Numbered from the stretch's first letter, positions 42,866 to 51,993 are shown. The stretch: DNA of 64,000 nucleotides from UBA4744 sp963707435 (GCA_963707435.1 CAVPPF010000006.1:248001-312000), one strand, 5' to 3'. The notes: generated by a model not told the origin, from the sequence alone. Program-made: numbers and translations.

Positions 42866-43852
42866 ATGGTGGGAGAAAAGGTTGCCGTGCTGTTGTGCGG
42901 CTACGGCGAGGTCGAAGAATACGAGGAATTTGCCGAATACAACGAGAAGTCGTTCCGGTTGCTGGTCTCAAAATCGATCAAGTTTCCCGACTTCTCGATT
43001 CCGTGGCTTTCCCGCCGGCTCGAGCGCCAGCAGCGTAAAGAGTGGCATGCGGCCAACCACTACCACTCACCACACAATGACATTTTCGAGCGGCAGCGGG
43101 CCGGGATCGAACAGCACCTGAAGGGGACGTACGGCGACGAGGTGGCCGTCTTCAAGGCCTTCAACTTTGTTGAACCCTTCATGCCGCAGCAGGTGCTGGC
43201 GGAGATCAAGGAACAGGGTTACGAACGAGTGGTCGTGTACCCGTGGCTGGTGGTCGATTCGGTCTTCACGGGTGGTCTGGCCCTCGAGCAAATCAACGAG
43301 GCGTTGCGGTTTGATGGCGCCTGGGTCAAAGGCATGCGATACCTGCCCTCGTTCTGGGAACGCTCAGATTTCCAGGAGCAACTCATCGCTCACGTCGACC
43401 AGGGGGTTGCCGCGCTCCTCGAGCGCTACGCGCCGACCCAGATCGGTCTGGTGCTGTGCCTGCACGGTTGCCCGCTCGAGAACAAGGGGATGGAGACCGG
43501 TGTGCGCGAGAGCCGGGCTCTCTACTACGCGTTGCAGGAGCGGCTCATCCGGCGGTTCCCGCTGGTGAGCGCCGGATGGATGAACCATCCCGTTCCCGGC
43601 AAATGGACCACCCCGGACGTTGATCAGGCGGCCGCCAACTTGATAGAACTCGGCGCCCGGGCGTTGGTCTTCATGCCGATCGGCTTCGTCACCGAAAACC
43701 ACGAAACTCAACTCGATATCGGTTACACGATCGAGAAGGTGCGGGACCAGGTCGAGACGCTGCACCTGTCCACCCTCAACGACGATCCCCAGTTGCTCGA
43801 GATGGGTGCCCGCTGGATCGAACCGTTGATCGACGAGCTCCGGCAGGGCTGA
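42866..43852 (+). CDS. Ferrochelatase-family protein
   Basis: A 328-residue class II chelatase, the usual ferrochelatase length. It starts VAVLLCGYGEVEEYEEFAEY. The catalytic histidine region is LVLCLHGCPLENKG (His in place of the SAHS of canonical enzymes). The C-terminal acidic site is FMPIGFVTENHETQLDIGYT, equivalent to the PIGFVSDHxETLxEID signature. It may insert iron into protoporphyrin or coproporphyrin III; no other heme gene is nearby, and the altered SAHS motif leaves room for another tetrapyrrole substrate. GAGAGG 5 bases before the ATG supports this start over the GTG at 42827, which falls inside the palindrome. Confidence 0.85.
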   Translation: MVGEKVAVLLCGYGEVEEYEEFAEYNEKSFRLLVSKSIKFPDFSIPWLSRRLERQQRKEWHAANHYHSPHNDIFERQRAGIEQHLKGTYGDEVAVFKAFNFVEPFMPQQVLAEIKEQGYERVVVYPWLVVDSVFTGGLALEQINEALRFDGAWVKGMRYLPSFWERSDFQEQLIAHVDQGVAALLERYAPTQIGLVLCLHGCPLENKGMETGVRESRALYYALQERLIRRFPLVSAGWMNHPVPGKWTTPDVDQAAANLIELGARALVFMPIGFVTENHETQLDIGYTIEKVRDQVETLHLSTLNDDPQLLEMGARWIEPLIDELRQG

Positions 43853-43862
43853 AACCGGCTCG

Positions 43863-43885
43863 CCGGGTGGCTGCCGCCACCCCGG
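43863..43885 (+). terminator. Hairpin after the ferrochelatase-like gene
   Basis: CCGGGTGGC (43863-43871) and GCCACCCCGG (43876-43885) form a GC-rich stem with a short loop and one bulge, 11 bases after the stop codon. It is followed by AAACTTT rather than a U-run. Confidence 0.4.
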
Positions 43886-43928
43886 CCGCAAACTTTCGCG
43901 GCGTCGACCGCTGCGCGAACATGGTCTG

Positions 43929-44603
43929 ATGACTGCAGCTCTCGCCCTGATCGCCGGCTACCTCTTCGGGTCACTCTCGGGAGCCCGCATCATGGGTCGG
44001 GTGTGGGCTGCGGGGCACGACCTCAGCCGCACCAGGGTCGTGCTGGACGGAACCGGCGCTTCGGTGACCACCCGGGGGGTGAGTCCTGCCTCGCTCCAGG
44101 CCCGGGCCGGGGGAGCCGGTGGTCTGCGGGCGGGAGCCATTGACATCCTCAAGGTGCTGTTGCCGACGTTGGCCGCTCGGCTGATATGGCCGGACGGGCC
44201 GGAGATGTTCCTGGTGGCGGCCGGCGGGTTGATCGGACATGTCTATCCGGTCTATCACCGGTTCGCAGGCGGATTCGGAATCTCTCCCCTCCTCGGTGCG
44301 CTGCTGGTCATCGACTGGCGTGCCCTGCTGGTCGCCATCGCCGCTTTCGCGATTCTCGGACTGGTTTTCGGCAGCGCCTACCTCGGTATCGAGACCTGGC
44401 CGGCCGGCCTCGTTCCGTGGTTCATCTGGCAGGGGGACGGTTGGGCGGTGGCTCTAGCCGTGCTGGCCAACCTCCTGTACTGGTGGCGCAGCCGATCCGA
44501 GGCGATAGTGGCGATCCGCTCCTGGCGCCGGGACGAACGGCCGTGGCGGCTCCGCGTCAAGGACTTCGCCAGATACCCGGACTATGAGGTGCCGTTCGAG
44601 TGA
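43929..44603 (+). CDS. PlsY-like membrane protein, degenerate motifs (paralogue 1)
   Basis: A 224-residue multispanning protein of the PlsY (acyl-phosphate:glycerol-3-phosphate acyltransferase) family, recognised from GYLFGSLSGARIMGR at the N-terminus, AIDILKVLLPTLAARL, and GHVYPVYHRFAGGFG. In active PlsY the loop motifs include GSGNxGATN and GHxxPxxxxFxGGKG; here the first is not recognisable and the GGKG lysine is replaced (GGFG). It may be inactive or use another substrate. A second paralogue with the same kind of changes lies at 48302-48997, and the two flank the MacAB-like operon. Confidence 0.8.
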   Translation: MTAALALIAGYLFGSLSGARIMGRVWAAGHDLSRTRVVLDGTGASVTTRGVSPASLQARAGGAGGLRAGAIDILKVLLPTLAARLIWPDGPEMFLVAAGGLIGHVYPVYHRFAGGFGISPLLGALLVIDWRALLVAIAAFAILGLVFGSAYLGIETWPAGLVPWFIWQGDGWAVALAVLANLLYWWRSRSEAIVAIRSWRRDERPWRLRVKDFARYPDYEVPFE

Positions 44604-44657
44604 GTGGCACGGAGAGCGACGGACCCGGGGATGCTGCCCATCGGCGGTCCGCCCGTC

Positions 44658-45842
44658 TCAGCCGGTACGAACCGCTTCGGCGGGTTCGATCCGGGCGGCC
44701 CGGATGGCCGGGTAGAGGCCTGCCACCGCTCCGACGAGGAGCGCCGCGCCGATACTGCCGAACAGGCCGGCCACCGGCACGGCCAGCGTCAGATCCCGGT
44801 TGATGGCGAAGGCGACGGTGATCCCGGCCCCGAGCAGCACCCCGACCACGCCACCCGCCGCGGCCAGGAGGGTCGATTCGATCAGGAACTGGGCCCGGAT
44901 GTGGCCCCGGGTGGCTCCCAATGCCCGGCGTACGCCGATCTCCATGCGCCGCTCCAGCACCGACATGACCATGATGTTGGCGATCGCCACACCGCCGACC
45001 AGCAAGGCAACCGCGCCCAGGGCGACCAGCAGACCGGTGAGTGCTTCCTCGGCGGCCTGGCGGGCGGCCAGAGCGTCTGACGGCCTCGTGATTTCGACCT
45101 GATCGGGGCTCTCCGGGTTGACGCTGGCCGGGAGCACGTCGACGACGTCCTCGACCACCTCGGGGTTGACCCGAAGGTAGATGGCGCTGGGCGCCGCCGT
45201 CGTGTCGAACAGGTCGGCGGCGATCGTGGCTCCGATGAAGGCCGCCCGCTCCAGGTCCGGGTGGAGCGGCAGTTCGTCCACGATTCCGACCACGGTGAAC
45301 CAGGTCTCGCCGAGGTAGACCCGGGGTTGCGGGTCCAGGGTCCGGATGCCCAGCCGCTCGGCGGCCACACTGCCCAGCACGGTGACCGGCAGCCGGTCGG
45401 CGGCGGCGTCCAGGAAACGGCCTTCCCGCATGCTCCCGCCGAGCACGTCGAGGAGGTTGTCTCTGGCGGTGAAGACGCCGATGCCGCTCGTTTGGAGTTC
45501 GGGGATCAGTTCGGAGCGACGTACCGAGGTATCGACCAGTGTTGTAGCGCTGTAGCGGCTGACCGGCCCTATTCGCCCGGCCATTTCGGCTGCACCGTCC
45601 GGGAAACCGTCCGACTGGCCGAGGATTCCCTGGCCCTGGGTGACCCGCAGGAGGTTGGTGCCCAGGTCGTCCAGTACGGCGAGCAAGTCGGCTCGGCCCG
45701 ATGCGGAAATACCAAGCACCGCCACAATGGCGGCGATACCGATGGCGATCCCGGCGGCGGTGAGAACAGAACGTCCCCGGCGGGTCAGGATGCCGCGATA
45801 TCCCAGACCGATGGTGTCCCGCCAGAGGAGCCGGCTCTTCAC
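44658..45842 (-). CDS. MacB-like ABC transporter permease
   Basis: A 394-residue FtsX/MacB-type permease. It has an N-terminal membrane helix (VLTAAGIAIGIAAIVAVLGI) and a large extracytoplasmic MacB-PCD domain (about 55-265, including VLGSVAAERLGI and VVGIVDELPLHPD). Three C-terminal helices follow, with the conserved MSVLERRMEIGVRRALGATR loop, ending YPAIRAARIEPAEAVRTG. Its GTG start overlaps the ATPase stop by 4 bases. With the ATPase and adaptor it forms a mechanotransmission-type exporter. In a monoderm-like organism, this could move peptides, lipids or lipoproteins across the wall zone. Confidence 0.93.
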   Translation of the reverse strand: MKSRLLWRDTIGLGYRGILTRRGRSVLTAAGIAIGIAAIVAVLGISASGRADLLAVLDDLGTNLLRVTQGQGILGQSDGFPDGAAEMAGRIGPVSRYSATTLVDTSVRRSELIPELQTSGIGVFTARDNLLDVLGGSMREGRFLDAAADRLPVTVLGSVAAERLGIRTLDPQPRVYLGETWFTVVGIVDELPLHPDLERAAFIGATIAADLFDTTAAPSAIYLRVNPEVVEDVVDVLPASVNPESPDQVEITRPSDALAARQAAEEALTGLLVALGAVALLVGGVAIANIMVMSVLERRMEIGVRRALGATRGHIRAQFLIESTLLAAAGGVVGVLLGAGITVAFAINRDLTLAVPVAGLFGSIGAALLVGAVAGLYPAIRAARIEPAEAVRTG

Positions 45843-46516
45843 GAGGAGCTCTCTCCGGCGATGCGGCCGTCCCTGATGGAGATCTCCCTGCTGAAGCGAG
45901 CGGCCACCTCCCGGTCGTGAGTGATGACGACCACCGTTGTCCCGGCCGCGTTGAGACCCAGCAGCACGTCCACGATGCCCGCTCCCGTCTTGGAGTCGAG
46001 GTTGCCGGTCGGCTCGTCGGCGAAGACCACAGACGGGTTCCCGACGATGGCCCGGGCAATGGCCACACGCTGCCGCTCCCCGCCGGAAAGCTGGCTCGGC
46101 ATGTGATCGATGCGTTCGGCCAGGCCGACTGTTTCCAGTGCCTGCGCGGCCCGTTCCCGACGTTCCCGGGCGGCGACTCCCCGGTAGAGCAATCCCTGGG
46201 CAACGTTCTCGAGAGCCGTGGTCCCGGAGAGCAGGAAGAAGTCCTGGAACACGAACCCGATGAGGTTGGCACGGAGCCCGGACAGCTGCTTGTCGGAGAG
46301 TTCGGAGATGTCGCGGCCGGCAATCCGTACGGATCCGCCGGTGGGTCGGTCGAGTGCTCCCAGGATGTGGAGCAGCGTCGACTTGCCCGACCCGGATGGT
46401 CCGATCACCGCCACCGAATCACCGGCGTCGGCGTACAGGTCAACGTCGATCAGCGCATCGACCCGCGGCGGACCGGGATACGACTTGGAGACCCCGGACA
46501 GCTCGATGAGGCTCAT
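45839..46516 (-). CDS. MacB/LolD-like ABC transporter ATP-binding protein
   Basis: A 225-residue ATPase with Walker A GPSGSGKST (39-47), the LolD/MacB-specific stretch FVFQDFFLLSGTTALENV, signature LSGGERQRVAIARAI, Walker B VVFADEPTGNLDSKTG and switch ITHDREVA. It overlaps the adaptor gene upstream and the permease gene downstream by 4 bases each, so the three are translationally coupled. Confidence 0.95.
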   Translation of the reverse strand: MSLIELSGVSKSYPGPPRVDALIDVDLYADAGDSVAVIGPSGSGKSTLLHILGALDRPTGGSVRIAGRDISELSDKQLSGLRANLIGFVFQDFFLLSGTTALENVAQGLLYRGVAARERRERAAQALETVGLAERIDHMPSQLSGGERQRVAIARAIVGNPSVVFADEPTGNLDSKTGAGIVDVLLGLNAAGTTVVVITHDREVAARFSREISIRDGRIAGESSS

Positions 46517-47574
46517 CGGGGGATGGCGACGAGGTCGCCTTCCTGGACGTCTCCTTTGATCTCGACCTTGCCGTCGGCGAATTTGCCGAGCTGGACGGCA
46601 ACCAGCCGGGACGAGTCGCCCTCGACCACCTCAACCGCATACCCGCCTTCGGCCAGGGCCAGAACGGCCTCGACTGGAGCAAGAAGAGCATTGAGCACCT
46701 GCTCGGAGACGAGCTCGACGTCCACCGCCGCCTGTTCGAACGCCGCGGCGGCTCCCGGGCTGTCGAACGCAACGGTCATCTCAACGGTCTGTCGCCCGGT
46801 TTGCGGGTCGGTGACCGCCACATTGGAGATAGACCGGATCGTGCCGGGAGTTTCCGTGTCGTCCGGCAGAATGATGGTTGCTGCATCGCCCCGGACGGCC
46901 AGTTCTCTCTGGTCGACGGCGAGCTGAACGACGATCTCACGTTCGGTTCCCGAGACCTCGAAGATCGGGGCTCCGGGGCCGATGGTGGCTCCAGTTTCCG
47001 CCAGCCGGCGGCCGATCCTGACCGGTCCGGTGGAGAAGACGATACGCCCCAGCTCGACGATCCCGGTTCCCTCGAGACCGAGCTCTTCCTGCCAGTCTTC
47101 GACGATCCGGGCCGTTACATCGGTGAAGTCCTCATCGATGGTGAGTTCCCCGTCCGGGTCGAAGCCCAATTCGAATAGGTTCTCCTCGAGTTGGAGAACG
47201 TCGCTGCCTTCTGCGGTTCCGTCGGCGAGCGTTCGCCAGGCCGGGCGATCCCCGTAGAAGAGCACGACCGGAGCACCGTTGAGTTCGAAGAGCGTCTCGC
47301 CGCGTGCCACCGTGGCGCCTTCCTCGGGCAGTTGTGTGATGACCCCGCCGGCTGTGGCGTAAACGACTGCCGGGTTGCGGTAGCGGAGACTCCCTTCGAG
47401 CGACTCTGTTTCCACCAGGTCGCCCAGCTCGATGGCCCGGGTGATCAGTTCCGGTTTCTCGGCTGGTTGTTCCTCATCCTGCTGCTCGACCAGCTGGTTG
47501 ATGCCGTAGAAACCGCCGGCCCCCACGGCTCCGAGCAACACGATGACGCCAACCCAGCCGAGGATCCGCTTCAT
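46513..47574 (-). CDS. HlyD-family adaptor with inserted peptidoglycan-binding-like domain
   Basis: A 353-residue membrane-fusion protein anchored by an N-terminal helix (about 5-25). The lipoyl-like half motif is VVYATAGGVITQLPEEGATV, then ARGETLFELNG. A PG_binding_1-like segment follows at about 115-165 (VLQLEENLFELGFDPDG, then DVTARIVEDWQEELGLEGTG). The second lipoyl half and beta-barrel region is RRLAETGATIGPGAPIFEVS, with a C-terminal membrane-proximal domain. This arrangement is common in actinobacterial MacA analogues and suggests attachment to the wall. The ATG 47574 is chosen because the upstream extension lacks a signal and overlaps the lipoprotein gene. Confidence 0.9.
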   Translation of the reverse strand: MKRILGWVGVIVLLGAVGAGGFYGINQLVEQQDEEQPAEKPELITRAIELGDLVETESLEGSLRYRNPAVVYATAGGVITQLPEEGATVARGETLFELNGAPVVLFYGDRPAWRTLADGTAEGSDVLQLEENLFELGFDPDGELTIDEDFTDVTARIVEDWQEELGLEGTGIVELGRIVFSTGPVRIGRRLAETGATIGPGAPIFEVSGTEREIVVQLAVDQRELAVRGDAATIILPDDTETPGTIRSISNVAVTDPQTGRQTVEMTVAFDSPGAAAAFEQAAVDVELVSEQVLNALLAPVEAVLALAEGGYAVEVVEGDSSRLVAVQLGKFADGKVEIKGDVQEGDLVAIPR

Positions 47575-47575
47575 G

Positions 47576-48160
47576 TCAGCCGCCGATCCCCGGGAAGGCG
47601 ACCAGGTCCTGGCAAGCTTCCAGGGCACCACTGAATTCAGGATCGTTGAATGCCTCGGCCATTTCCGCCATCGGGAACGGGATTTCGGTCCCGGAGAAGG
47701 TGGGGAGCGGATCCGGCCAGGATTCGACCCCGTTGTCGCGCATGCAGACCGCATACTCGTTCAGCTGGTCGGTGACCTGTGCCAGCAATTCGGGGTCCAG
47801 CTGCAGTTCCACGCCTTCACCTGCCTCGGAGAAGATCCCCCTGCAGCTGTTCAAGGCAGTCTGGAACTCGGTATCGAGCAGGTCGAACTCCTCGGCCAGG
47901 GCACCCGAGATGACGGGTTGGCCGTCGGCGTCGAAGGTGATGTCGGGTATGTCGATCCCGTTGTCACGCATGCACTGGGTGAAATCGAGGGCGACCTCTT
48001 CGAGGTCGGGAGCTTCCGTCGTGGTGGTGGCTCCGGTTGTCGATGTCGATGATTCGAGGGTGGCGATCGTGTCGGTGGTCTGGTCCGTTTCGCCGGAACT
48101 GCAAGCGGCCAGCAGCACCATCGCCACGGCGGCTGCCTTGAGGGTACGAAGTTTGATCAT
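47576..48160 (-). CDS. Lipoprotein with duplicated CMRDNG module, first gene of the MacAB-like operon
   Basis: A 194-residue lipoprotein (lipobox LLAAC, Cys20) with a Thr-rich linker to about residue 50. The mature part contains two similar halves: FTQCMRDNGID (Cys63) paired with LNSCRGIF (Cys106), and YAVCMRDNGVE (Cys139) paired with LEACQDLV (Cys183). The Cys-Cys spacing of 42-43 residues is conserved, suggesting two disulfide-bonded helical modules. The gene ends one base before the adaptor start, so it probably works with the exporter as a substrate-binding or accessory protein (inference from context). AGGTAGG lies upstream of ATG 48160. Confidence 0.85.
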   Translation of the reverse strand: MIKLRTLKAAAVAMVLLAACSSGETDQTTDTIATLESSTSTTGATTTTEAPDLEEVALDFTQCMRDNGIDIPDITFDADGQPVISGALAEEFDLLDTEFQTALNSCRGIFSEAGEGVELQLDPELLAQVTDQLNEYAVCMRDNGVESWPDPLPTFSGTEIPFPMAEMAEAFNDPEFSGALEACQDLVAFPGIGG

Positions 48161-48301
48161 TGCGCCTACCTGTTGAGATGATTCAGAGGATAGCCCCGGC
48201 GTCGCGCTCTCTTCACGGTGGGTGGTGGGACGGTGCATCACTGCCTGGGACTTTCTTGGTCACGCAGAGTAGTGTTACCCGTGACCTGGGTAGGGAGCAC
48301 G

Positions 48302-48997
48302 GTGGATATCTGGATAGCGCTGGGGGCGGCGATCGTTGGTTATCTTCTCGGCTCGGTGTCGTTCACCCGGATCGTGGGCCGGCGTGTACTCCCCGGTGAA
48401 GACCTGAGCGGCGTCGACATTCAGCTTGGCAAGGGAACCCTCCGGTTCAATCGCACCAGCCCCACGCTCGTTTCGATGAAGAAGGGCCCGGGATACGGAT
48501 GTCTCACCGGCTTGCTGGACATGGTCAAGGCGGCGGTCCCGGTCCTTGTCTTCAAGCTGGCCTTTCCCGATCAGGACTACGAATACCTGGCGGCTGCCGC
48601 GGCTGTGATCGGGCACAACTACCCCGCCTACTACCGGTTCAAGGGTGGCGCCGGCATGTCGCCGTATCTGGGTGGATTGGCTGTACTCGACTGGCCGGCC
48701 GTACCGGTGGTGACCGGATTGGGAGTCCTCACCGGTCTGGCCATGCGCAACGTGGCCTTTGCCTATGCCTCAGGCGTGATCTGGCTCATCCCCTGGTTCT
48801 GGTGGCGAGACGGGAATTGGCCTGCTCTGGTGTTCGCGCTCGTCGTGAACGTCGCCGTGTGGACGGCCCTCCGGCCGGCGATGAAGGAACTGGCCCGGAT
48901 GCAGCGCGACGGGGAGATCGACGCCAAGGAAGCCATGGCCGTTCTCCGCTCCGGGCATCCGTCGATGAACCGGGACAAGTTCACCCCGGATGAGTGA
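48302..48997 (+). CDS. PlsY-like membrane protein, degenerate motifs (paralogue 2)
   Basis: A 231-residue multispanning protein paralogous to 43929-44603. PlsY-family landmarks are GYLLGSVSFTRIVGRR, GLLDMVKAAVPVLVFKLAFP and GHNYPAYYRFKGGAG. The last retains FKGG but has Ala in place of the GGKG lysine. The GSGNxGATN loop is replaced by LRFNRTSPTLVSMKKG. The C-terminus has an added charged tail, ELARMQRDGEIDAKEAMAVL. The GTG at 48302 has GGGAG 6 bases upstream; the longer frame from 48218 adds an implausible N-terminus. It is divergent from the lipoprotein-exporter operon. Confidence 0.82.
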   Translation: MDIWIALGAAIVGYLLGSVSFTRIVGRRVLPGEDLSGVDIQLGKGTLRFNRTSPTLVSMKKGPGYGCLTGLLDMVKAAVPVLVFKLAFPDQDYEYLAAAAAVIGHNYPAYYRFKGGAGMSPYLGGLAVLDWPAVPVVTGLGVLTGLAMRNVAFAYASGVIWLIPWFWWRDGNWPALVFALVVNVAVWTALRPAMKELARMQRDGEIDAKEAMAVLRSGHPSMNRDKFTPDE

Positions 48998-49060
48998 CGA
49001 TCAGGTTCTTGCGCCCTCCGTGCCGGAACATCGAGCAGGCTAAGCGCGAAAACGAGCTGG

Positions 49061-50062
49061 TCAGCGGGCGGATTCCTCAACCTGGAGGGCCAGCAAGCGG
49101 TCCAGGTCTCCGTGCAGTTCCAGACCGGCGTTGCGGCCGACCCCTTCGAACAGGACCTTCCGGCGGGCGTCGGTCACGGTCACCTCGACTCGCGACAGCA
49201 TGGTCTCACCCACCCGGTCGCTCATTTCCCGGCGGGTCGGTGCGTATAGCAGTCCACCGTGGGCCCGTTCGGCCCGGATGTGCAGCTGATGTCTCCTGTC
49301 GGCGACCGTCCATTCGACAACCTCGTCGGTGAAGTGCAGCCCGGTGGTGCGGGCTCGCGTGTAGGTGGCGAACTGGTGCAGCTTGCCCCGGTGGCGGAGA
49401 CCGATGATGAATCCGGGGAACGCCGAGATCATCCAGGGGATGATGGCGATCGAGGCTACGAAGCTGGTTCCCGGCGTGTCGAAGTGATTGGTTTGCATCC
49501 ACACGTACCCGGCCGGGAACGCCTTCCCCCAGTCTTTCTCCGTGTAGCCGCGCCCCCCGGTGAATTCGATCGTCCCGCCGTCGATGGTGAGAGCTCCGTC
49601 GAGCGTATGGTCGAAGCTGACCAGTCCGTGGTTGCACTCCATCCAGGGCGCCCAGCCGTACGGGCCCATGATGCCGAGCCGGGTGGGGGTCACCGGCCAC
49701 GGTACGGGCTCACCAAAACGGACGGTGCCCCGGACGACCCGCGACTCGCCGGCGATATCGAGCACCACCTCCCGGTCCGAGAAACGGTTCGGACCGATCT
49801 CCACGTCGAACCGGTCGGTGGCCGCCCGGAACTCGTCCGCCGGGTAGCGGTGGTAGGTGGCTTCACCGGTGGACCCGTCGAGGATCTGCACGAAAGCGTG
49901 GTGGCGGTCCGGGTCTTTGCTCAGGAAAATGCCGGGGATCACGGCCCACCGGTGAGTTTCACTCTCGTCCACGAGCTTGAAGTACCAGCCCTCGAAGAAG
50001 GGTGGCCGGCGCCCGTGCCCGTGGTAGCGCTCGGGATGAAAGAGGGTAGGGGAGAAGGCCAT
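49061..50062 (-). CDS. Tocopherol-cyclase-like protein
   Basis: A 333-residue lipocalin-like protein of the tocopherol cyclase/CrtC superfamily. The N-terminal signature is FFEGWYFKLVD, and the second is GRGYTEKDWGKAFPAGYVWM, followed by QTNHFDTPG. WAPWMECNHGLVSFDH and FPGFIIGLRH also fit. Plant relatives cyclise phytylquinols; most bacterial members act on unknown isoprenoid or lipid substrates. No tocopherol pathway gene is visible here, so a quinone or carotenoid substrate is speculative. No signal peptide is present. Confidence 0.88.
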   Translation of the reverse strand: MAFSPTLFHPERYHGHGRRPPFFEGWYFKLVDESETHRWAVIPGIFLSKDPDRHHAFVQILDGSTGEATYHRYPADEFRAATDRFDVEIGPNRFSDREVVLDIAGESRVVRGTVRFGEPVPWPVTPTRLGIMGPYGWAPWMECNHGLVSFDHTLDGALTIDGGTIEFTGGRGYTEKDWGKAFPAGYVWMQTNHFDTPGTSFVASIAIIPWMISAFPGFIIGLRHRGKLHQFATYTRARTTGLHFTDEVVEWTVADRRHQLHIRAERAHGGLLYAPTRREMSDRVGETMLSRVEVTVTDARRKVLFEGVGRNAGLELHGDLDRLLALQVEESAR

Positions 50063-50180
50063 ACGATCCTCGAGTGGGGCTCGGATGCTAGCGCGAGGGG
50101 AGTATCCCGGTTGTGGCGCCTATTTGGTGGCCACAGAGCCCCGTTCTGCCAAACGGTTGGGAGCGTGCCCGGTGGCCTTG

Positions 50181-51935
50181 CTAGCCCTCGTCGAAGATGT
50201 CGAGCCCGCAGTCAGTCTCCAGGTGCTCGAGGATCCGGGCGAAGGATTCTTGCGCCTCGGTGCCGGCATCTTCCAAGAAGAAGTCGGGATTGCGCACGTA
50301 CTCGTCTCGGTACCACTCCCAGTCGGCTCGAACCCAGTCCGGAGCCAACCTGGCCAGATCCGTGAGTGCAGCCAGCACGAATTCCCGATACTCAGGGACC
50401 GAATTGGGATCGTCGTACTGCTCCACGTACTGGTCGTCGATCGCGACATACTCAAACCACGCCGTGCAGAAATCGTCCGACGAGAGCACCGACGGTGTGG
50501 TCGTCGATGTTGTGGTGGCCAACGTGGTGCTGCCGGTGACGGTCGTGGTTGAGGCCACCACCAGGGTCGTCGACGTGGTGGCGATGATCACCGTTGGGTC
50601 GACCAAAGGGTTGCTCAACGTGATTCCGGTCGCGACATCGGCCGTGCCTGTTGTTCCGATGGGGCGATCGATCAACTCGCCGGTGAATAGGTCGACCAGT
50701 CTGATCGCCGGCAACGGTGCCGGGGAGGGCTGAACCACGACGGTGGTCTCCGGCTTGAAGTTGTCCCACCGGTTTCCCGTGTACGTGACGGCTGCCGTCT
50801 GAGCGATCGGCGGAGCAAGCGGGTTGCCGCAATTGCATTTGGCTCTGGGCACTCCAAGTGTGTCCACCAGTACGGACGTCCCCGCTTGGAGGACCGCCTG
50901 GCGGGGAATAGGCACACCGTCCCGGTACCCGTTGTTGGTTACCCGGGTGTCGGCCACGAGTGTGACCGGGGTGAGCTCTGAAAGGAAGGCAGGGATGTCG
51001 TTGACGCTGAGGCTGTCGCCGCCACTCCATCGGAAATCGGGGTCGGCGTTGATCCCCTGGATCCAGGCGCGCCCTTTGTCGGGGTTGTCGTTGAGGAAGC
51101 TCGCCATCTGGTTGGGGTCGCATCTCGATGTGTCCTGGGTTCCGCCGTAAAGGCCCGGTTCACCGCCGCTGACTGTTGGAAGGTCGGCTCCGGCATCACC
51201 GGTCGTTTCGGTGGCGCCCGTGCTGGTCGTGGTGGTCGGCACGGTGGCGAGCACCGGGGCGGCGTTGATGATCTCCGGGGTGTCGGGCACGTCGAGGGCT
51301 GTGGTGAAGGACTCTGGACCGGGGTCGTTGGCCGGCTCCAAGAAGACCTCGCCCTCGGCCAGGACCAGCGTGTCGTCGCGCACGAAGTAGTACCAACCGG
51401 CGGCGCCGGCCACCAGCACGACCACCAGGGCGATAATCCAGCCCCGTCCACCGCCGCGGCGAGCACCTGAAGCGGCGGGAGCCGGCGAGGGAGGCAAACC
51501 GGGCGGTTCAGATGTTGGGCCGGATGGCGGTTGTGGGTCCGTCGGACGACGCGTTTGCGGCTGTTCCAGCGTCACCCGGGCACCGCACCGGCCGCAGAAG
51601 AGGTCATCTTTCTGCAAGGGATCGCCGCAGTTGCTGCACCGGTTGGGCGATGGCGTCGAAGACGGTCCGGCGGCCCCGGAATCGGCCTTTACCCGCACCT
51701 CGGGGACGGGTTCGGGGGGCTGGACCGTAACGCTCGGTGGTCCATCGACAATCCGCGCTCTGGTACGGGGGACAAATCCGGTTGTCCCGTCCGGCAATGG
51801 AACCATGAACCAGTGCTCGTTCGAGCCGATTGCCCGATGAGGGGCTCCGGGATTGAGATGACCAACGACCGATTTCCCGGCGCGGTCGACAACTTCAGAT
51901 GGTTGATTGACTTCGATCCAGAATTCGTCGGCCAT
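50181..51935 (-). CDS. SH3-like/zinc-ribbon membrane protein with DUF6777 domain
   Basis: A 584-residue protein with an unusual layout. Residues 1-65 are SH3-like (VVDRAGKSVVGHLNPGAPHR, EHWFMVPLPDGTTGFVP). A zinc ribbon follows with Cys100, Cys103, Cys114 and Cys117 (CSNCG-N10-CGRCG), then a Pro-rich linker, one transmembrane helix (about 166-183), and an extracytoplasmic DUF6777 domain (about 195-400, with RCDPNQMASFLNDNPDKGRA and DGVPIPRQAVLQAGTSVLVD). A Thr-rich spacer (about 450-490) leads to a C-terminal helical domain with two cysteines (DDFCTAWFEY, ETDCGLDIFD). The first ~160 residues should be cytoplasmic and the rest outside. The function is unknown. Confidence 0.82.
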   Translation of the reverse strand: MADEFWIEVNQPSEVVDRAGKSVVGHLNPGAPHRAIGSNEHWFMVPLPDGTTGFVPRTRARIVDGPPSVTVQPPEPVPEVRVKADSGAAGPSSTPSPNRCSNCGDPLQKDDLFCGRCGARVTLEQPQTRRPTDPQPPSGPTSEPPGLPPSPAPAASGARRGGGRGWIIALVVVLVAGAAGWYYFVRDDTLVLAEGEVFLEPANDPGPESFTTALDVPDTPEIINAAPVLATVPTTTTSTGATETTGDAGADLPTVSGGEPGLYGGTQDTSRCDPNQMASFLNDNPDKGRAWIQGINADPDFRWSGGDSLSVNDIPAFLSELTPVTLVADTRVTNNGYRDGVPIPRQAVLQAGTSVLVDTLGVPRAKCNCGNPLAPPIAQTAAVTYTGNRWDNFKPETTVVVQPSPAPLPAIRLVDLFTGELIDRPIGTTGTADVATGITLSNPLVDPTVIIATTSTTLVVASTTTVTGSTTLATTTSTTTPSVLSSDDFCTAWFEYVAIDDQYVEQYDDPNSVPEYREFVLAALTDLARLAPDWVRADWEWYRDEYVRNPDFFLEDAGTEAQESFARILEHLETDCGLDIFDEG

Positions 51936-51993
51936 GAGGTCTCTGCGCGGAGACTACTCGGACGATCGGGACCCGTGTCCCGGCGGTTGTCGA

